Shown here: piece by piece, positions 42,574-45,807 of the stretch | How the letters are laid out: each line of letters opens with the position of its first letter | How positions within the stretch are numbered: the stretch's first letter is position 1 | NCBI GenBank assembly: GCA_964343305.1 | Contig: CAYFJO010000037.1 | Location: forward strand, 1 to 45,807 | DNA from: CAYFJO01 sp964343305 | GTDB lineage: Bacteria; Planctomycetota; Planctomycetia; Pirellulales; Pirellulaceae | Reading direction: 5' to 3' | DNA: 45,807 nucleotides | Notes under the pieces: generated by a model | Databases searched by the model: none | The model's input: only the letters and a program-made list of their open reading frames with translations | Told to the model about the DNA's origin: nothing | Position numbers and translations under genes: made by a program

Positions 42574-45558
42574 CTAATCGGACATCACGGCGAATCCTTT
42601 CATGTCGGCCCTCGGGCGTTCCTTTAACAGGTCGTGGATCGGCTCGAAGGTCTTGAGGATCTTCCGATAATCGGGGTCATCCTTCGACCCGAACACCGGC
42701 TGGCCGCATTTCTGGGTGCCGCCGGCTTTCTTGGACAGCGGGGCCAGCAGGAAGTTGTTGTTCTGGGGGTTCACAACCCGTGTGTAGAACTTGCGAGGGA
42801 TGCCGCGGTCGTGACAACTAGCACAACGCCGCGCGGCGACTTCGCTCAGGGTCGAATCGAGATCCAGCGGCAGCATGCGCCGACTGCCGAGACGAGCTTT
42901 GTGATTCGACGATGACGTGCCGTAGTACGGGACGTTCAGGTCGAGCCAAAGATAGACGCGCCGCCGGTCTTCATCCGATACGTCGATGCGAGCGTTGCCG
43001 TTTTGATCGGGATGACCAGTCCGGATGATCTCGGCAAGCTTGCTTGCCGGGCTGCCCCAACGCCGAGGCGCAATCTCCAGCACATTGTGCCCTGAACCGT
43101 TGATCGTCCAGATCCACTCGGTGTACGGACTCATGCCTCGCTGCTTGTCATACTTAGGGCCTGACGGACTGCCGTGCCGAATCCAGTTCCGCTCGGCCTG
43201 AGTCCCGGTCCGGCAGAGGACATCGTACGAGACGTTAAAGAAATCGGTCATGTCGCCGGTCAAATCAACATTGCCGGGTTGCTCGCGCTGGTTGTGGCAC
43301 TCGATGCAGTTCCGGTCAAATACCCCCTGGACCACCTCCTGATAGCTGAAGCCTTTGACGCCCCACTCGGGTCTTTGCAGTTTTTGGACAGCGCCGAGCG
43401 TCGCAAGCTGCTGTCTGCCGTGCGACGTGACCGAGTTGCGATCGGCGTGACATCCGACGCACCCTTGCACCTCGCCCGGCATCAGGTGCGTGAACGAGCG
43501 CATCCGCTGCAACGCTCGTCCTTCCTCGTCGAGCGCCAGGAAATAGATTGGCACTTCCGACGGGACCTTGAACGCGGCGCTGCCGTCCTGGTTGACATCG
43601 GCGAACCCCCAGACCTTCTTCGGGGCGTACGTCGCACCGCACGAGACCAACGGAAACTGAAAACCAAACACTGCAATATTCCGCATGCCGGGCCCGTCGA
43701 GTCGCTGGTTGTTCTGTGGCGAGTGCGTACTCTTTTCCACCTCTTGAACAACGGCAATCTGCTTGATCTCACCGCGTTTGACGTCCGGCTCCAGGCCGTT
43801 GTAAACGTCCTGCATGTACACTGTTGCCCAAGCACCCGACACGCTGCCGTCTTCCGGCAACACGGCGTTTCGGTCCATGAAGTGTCCGGTCACTACCGGC
43901 GGCCGCCTCGTCTCGCGGATCGGCATCGGGCAATAGTATCCCATCCCGTCGCGCGGGAAGATCAGCGACACTGCGTTCGCATCAAAGTCGCGGAGTTGGA
44001 TCACGCCTCCCTTGGAGACCAGAAATCGATTAGCATCGATCGCCAGCGGCTTCTCGTAGATTCCGCCGATCCGGCGATCGAGCATGCCGTTGCCCCACGG
44101 TCCGCCACCAAGTCGATGCGCGTAGATGTCGATTTCTGGCGTGAGGTTCCGGACGGCCGCACGAGAATTGGATCCCTTCGACGGATCGATCGAAACGATC
44201 CCACCGCGGCACGAGCCGTTATGGTTCGTCGCAGTCGCAATCACCCTGTTTGTGCCGGGGATCGGCTGCGCGTCCATGAACGTGCCCGGCGAGATCACAC
44301 GATTGCCGTAGTAGCCCGTCAGGCCGGTGCCGTCCGGGTTGATCGCCCAGAGGCTCTGGATCGGACACGCGGCGCGATCGACGTACTCCCAACGCGTGTA
44401 GATGATGCGTCCATCTTCCAGCACTGACGGCGTGAAGTCCATCAGGTAGTTGGCCGAGAGCCGTTTCTGATTCGAGCCGTCGCTTTCCATGCGATACAAG
44501 ACCGGCGAAGTGACGACGTAGCAGTAGGCATACGCGGGTTTCCGATCGGAGATGAACGCGACGCCGCCGTCCGGCAACCAGCACGGATCGAGATTGTTAT
44601 ACGCGCCGTGCGTTAGTTGCGTCAGGCCGCTGCCGTCGATGTTGATCTTGAAAATCTGGTAGTTGCTCTTCTCATCCACGGAGCACGAAATATCTTCGAC
44701 ATGGGCCACTGGGTTTGAGCCAATATGCCCGCCGCGACGCAATGCGAAGACCACTTCCTTGCCGTCAGACGATAGATCGGCCGTGGTGATCATTCCTTCA
44801 CCCGCATCGTAAATACACTCCAGTTCGCCGCCATCTTCGTTGGGCGAAAAGATATAGAGCCCGCCGCCGGGCCGGTATCCCTCGACATGATAGACGTACA
44901 CGTGCGAGATATTCAGCGGCTTGCGTTTCACCAGCAGGATATCCTTGAACCCAAGCTCGCCGTCGATAAATTCCCGACGAAGTGCCTGGGCCTCAGGCGT
45001 CTTCTCATCCGGCGGGATCCGCATCTCGGCCAACTGCTTTGCGGTGAGCGCCGAGCCATACACGGCGATCTCCGCAGCACCCGGGTTTGGCGAATTGGGA
45101 TGCGATGAAAGAAACTTGATACGAATCGTAGTGACCGAATGCTTGGGAAAACTCATCATCTGCGGTCCACGGCGATGCTCCAGCGTACCCCGCACCACCG
45201 GCTTCTTGTCGTCGTTCAGATAGACCTCGTAGTCCTTGAAGCATTCAAGCAACGGGCTGGTCACCCGGGCGTAGTAAATGATCTGGGTCACTTCGACCGG
45301 TTCTTCCCACTCGAGCGTGAAATGTCCATTTTGCGTGCTTCGTACTGCCCAGTCGCTGTCCTGCTGGAACTCGGACGGAACAACGCCGCTTACGGCCAAT
45401 TGCGGACGATACGCGGCGCTAAACTGACTGCTCGCCGCGACCTTTGCTTGAGGGGCCAAGTTCTCGGGCATTTCATCGGCCAAAGTCGTATCGAACGGGA
45501 CAACAGCTTGAACGGCTGCAATCAACACGAATGAGCAAAACGGGATAACATGTCGCAT
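42574..45558 (-). CDS. HzsA-related secreted tri-heme protein with discoidin-like N-terminus
   Basis: 994 residues, AAGGAG before the ATG, signal peptide about 1-27. Residues about 35-170 look like an F5/8-type C (discoidin-like) sandwich (GHFTLEWEEPVEVTQIIYYA). Residues about 230-560 carry TolB/WD40-like repeats (ITTADLSSDGKEVVFALRRG, WLPDGGVAFISDRK). Residues 560-994 contain three heme-c motifs: C700-x-x-C703-H704 (CVGCH), C751-x-x-C754-H755 (CIECH) and C912-x-x-C915-H916 (CASCH). This plan matches planctomycete proteins named after the hydrazine synthase alpha subunit (HzsA-related). No hydrazine synthase partners are nearby, so an anammox role is unlikely; electron transfer outside the membrane is more probable. 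Confidence 0.85.
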   Translation of the reverse strand: MRHVIPFCSFVLIAAVQAVVPFDTTLADEMPENLAPQAKVAASSQFSAAYRPQLAVSGVVPSEFQQDSDWAVRSTQNGHFTLEWEEPVEVTQIIYYARVTSPLLECFKDYEVYLNDDKKPVVRGTLEHRRGPQMMSFPKHSVTTIRIKFLSSHPNSPNPGAAEIAVYGSALTAKQLAEMRIPPDEKTPEAQALRREFIDGELGFKDILLVKRKPLNISHVYVYHVEGYRPGGGLYIFSPNEDGGELECIYDAGEGMITTADLSSDGKEVVFALRRGGHIGSNPVAHVEDISCSVDEKSNYQIFKINIDGSGLTQLTHGAYNNLDPCWLPDGGVAFISDRKPAYAYCYVVTSPVLYRMESDGSNQKRLSANYLMDFTPSVLEDGRIIYTRWEYVDRAACPIQSLWAINPDGTGLTGYYGNRVISPGTFMDAQPIPGTNRVIATATNHNGSCRGGIVSIDPSKGSNSRAAVRNLTPEIDIYAHRLGGGPWGNGMLDRRIGGIYEKPLAIDANRFLVSKGGVIQLRDFDANAVSLIFPRDGMGYYCPMPIRETRRPPVVTGHFMDRNAVLPEDGSVSGAWATVYMQDVYNGLEPDVKRGEIKQIAVVQEVEKSTHSPQNNQRLDGPGMRNIAVFGFQFPLVSCGATYAPKKVWGFADVNQDGSAAFKVPSEVPIYFLALDEEGRALQRMRSFTHLMPGEVQGCVGCHADRNSVTSHGRQQLATLGAVQKLQRPEWGVKGFSYQEVVQGVFDRNCIECHNQREQPGNVDLTGDMTDFFNVSYDVLCRTGTQAERNWIRHGSPSGPKYDKQRGMSPYTEWIWTINGSGHNVLEIAPRRWGSPASKLAEIIRTGHPDQNGNARIDVSDEDRRRVYLWLDLNVPYYGTSSSNHKARLGSRRMLPLDLDSTLSEVAARRCASCHDRGIPRKFYTRVVNPQNNNFLLAPLSKKAGGTQKCGQPVFGSKDDPDYRKILKTFEPIHDLLKERPRADMKGFAVMSD

Positions 45559-45627
45559 TGGTTTCTCCTTGATCGTGACGATTGTACTCGCCGTTTCTTC
45601 GTTCTTCGTTTGGTGTGCGGGTTAGTA

Positions 45628-45807
45628 TCACTTGCCGTTCAGGGGGCGCCGCTGCGAGTTCGTTGCTCGCATTTTGTCGATTTCGCGTCGGCTACGGTGG
45701 ATGTAGTCGCGCAGCTCCTCCATACCATACTGCTTGGCCAAGGCGCGGGCGCTGACACCAGGCTTCGTGGCCTGCAGCACGTACCACGCTTCGCGATCAA
45801 AGTTCTT
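45628..45807 (-). CDS. 3' end of an unrecognised gene (partial)
   Basis: The last 180 bases hold the final 59 codons of a minus-strand gene whose start is beyond the right edge. The text is KNFDREAWYVLQATKPGVSA, then RALAKQYGMEELRDYIHRSR, then a basic tail and TGA at 45628-45630. It is helical and charged, without membrane or signal features, and could be part of a nucleic-acid-binding or coiled-coil protein. No family was recognised. It is about 70 bases upstream of the HzsA-related gene start on the same strand. Confidence 0.6.
   Translation of the reverse strand, partial: KNFDREAWYVLQATKPGVSARALAKQYGMEELRDYIHRSRREIDKMRATNSQRRPLNGK

Noticed and set aside
43174..44427. 417-codon plus-strand ORF
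   Set aside because: Antisense to the HzsA-related gene, no homology-like features.
42574..45558. Hydrazine synthase (anammox) gene
   Set aside because: No partner subunits or other anammox genes; the discoidin-like fusion and gene context point to the broader HzsA-related family.
1..45807. CRISPR array, tRNA, rRNA or prophage genes
   Set aside because: No regularly spaced direct repeats, tRNA-like cloverleaf, or phage structural genes were seen in the intergenic stretches.

Overview
This window looks like chromosomal DNA of a planctomycete, probably close to Pirellulales. The reasons are a TIGR03009-type secreted protein, a DUF1080 protein, a sulfatase, large PQQ-like propellers, an HzsA-related cytochrome, an NfeD pair with tandem ClpP-like domains, and an ECF sigma factor translationally coupled to a FecR-like protein. 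This is read from protein signatures alone; no rRNA or tRNA gene is visible.

The left part (about 1-18.7 kb) is mostly housekeeping and envelope genes: a DUF1080 protein; a membrane protein; a thioredoxin/PDZ protein interrupted by one in-frame TGA that is best read as selenocysteine; kdsC followed by a very large LptC/LptA (OstA)-like protein; an SDR oxidoreductase; a D-aminoacylase-type amidohydrolase; a TIGR03009 protein; two NfeD-family proteins; queC; an MFS transporter; a secreted spermidine-synthase-like protein; and a sulfatase. Short palindromic elements sit between several of these genes.

The right part (about 18.8-45.8 kb) is an accessory, secreted, carbohydrate-type locus. Three kinds of protein recur. 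There are heparinase II/III-like lyases at 20.5, 26.8 and 39.2 kb, alpha/beta-hydrolases at 19.3, 25.7 and 32.5 kb, and PQQ/beta-propeller proteins at 18.9 (remnant), 29.3, 34.7 and 37.8 kb. Nearly all have signal peptides. An ECF sigma factor and a membrane FecR-like protein with an unusual C-terminal domain lie in the middle and are the obvious candidate regulators. No SusC/SusD or TonB gene is seen, so this is not a Bacteroidetes-style PUL. A plausible job is extracytoplasmic attack on an acidic, perhaps esterified or sulfated polysaccharide; the substrate cannot be read from sequence.

The accessory part shows decay. There is a PQQ gene remnant, a propeller gene with a single-base frameshift, and a lyase gene whose 5' end is replaced by the 3' end of an IS4-type transposase, next to about 1 kb of gene-poor DNA. 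The window ends with a 994-residue HzsA-related tri-heme protein and the 3' end of an unrecognised gene.

The strongest candidate for special interest is the selenoprotein at 1991-3226: a Cys-x-x-Sec thioredoxin site, a CxxCH motif and PDZ modules in one secreted protein, with a fitting SECIS-like hairpin directly after the TGA.
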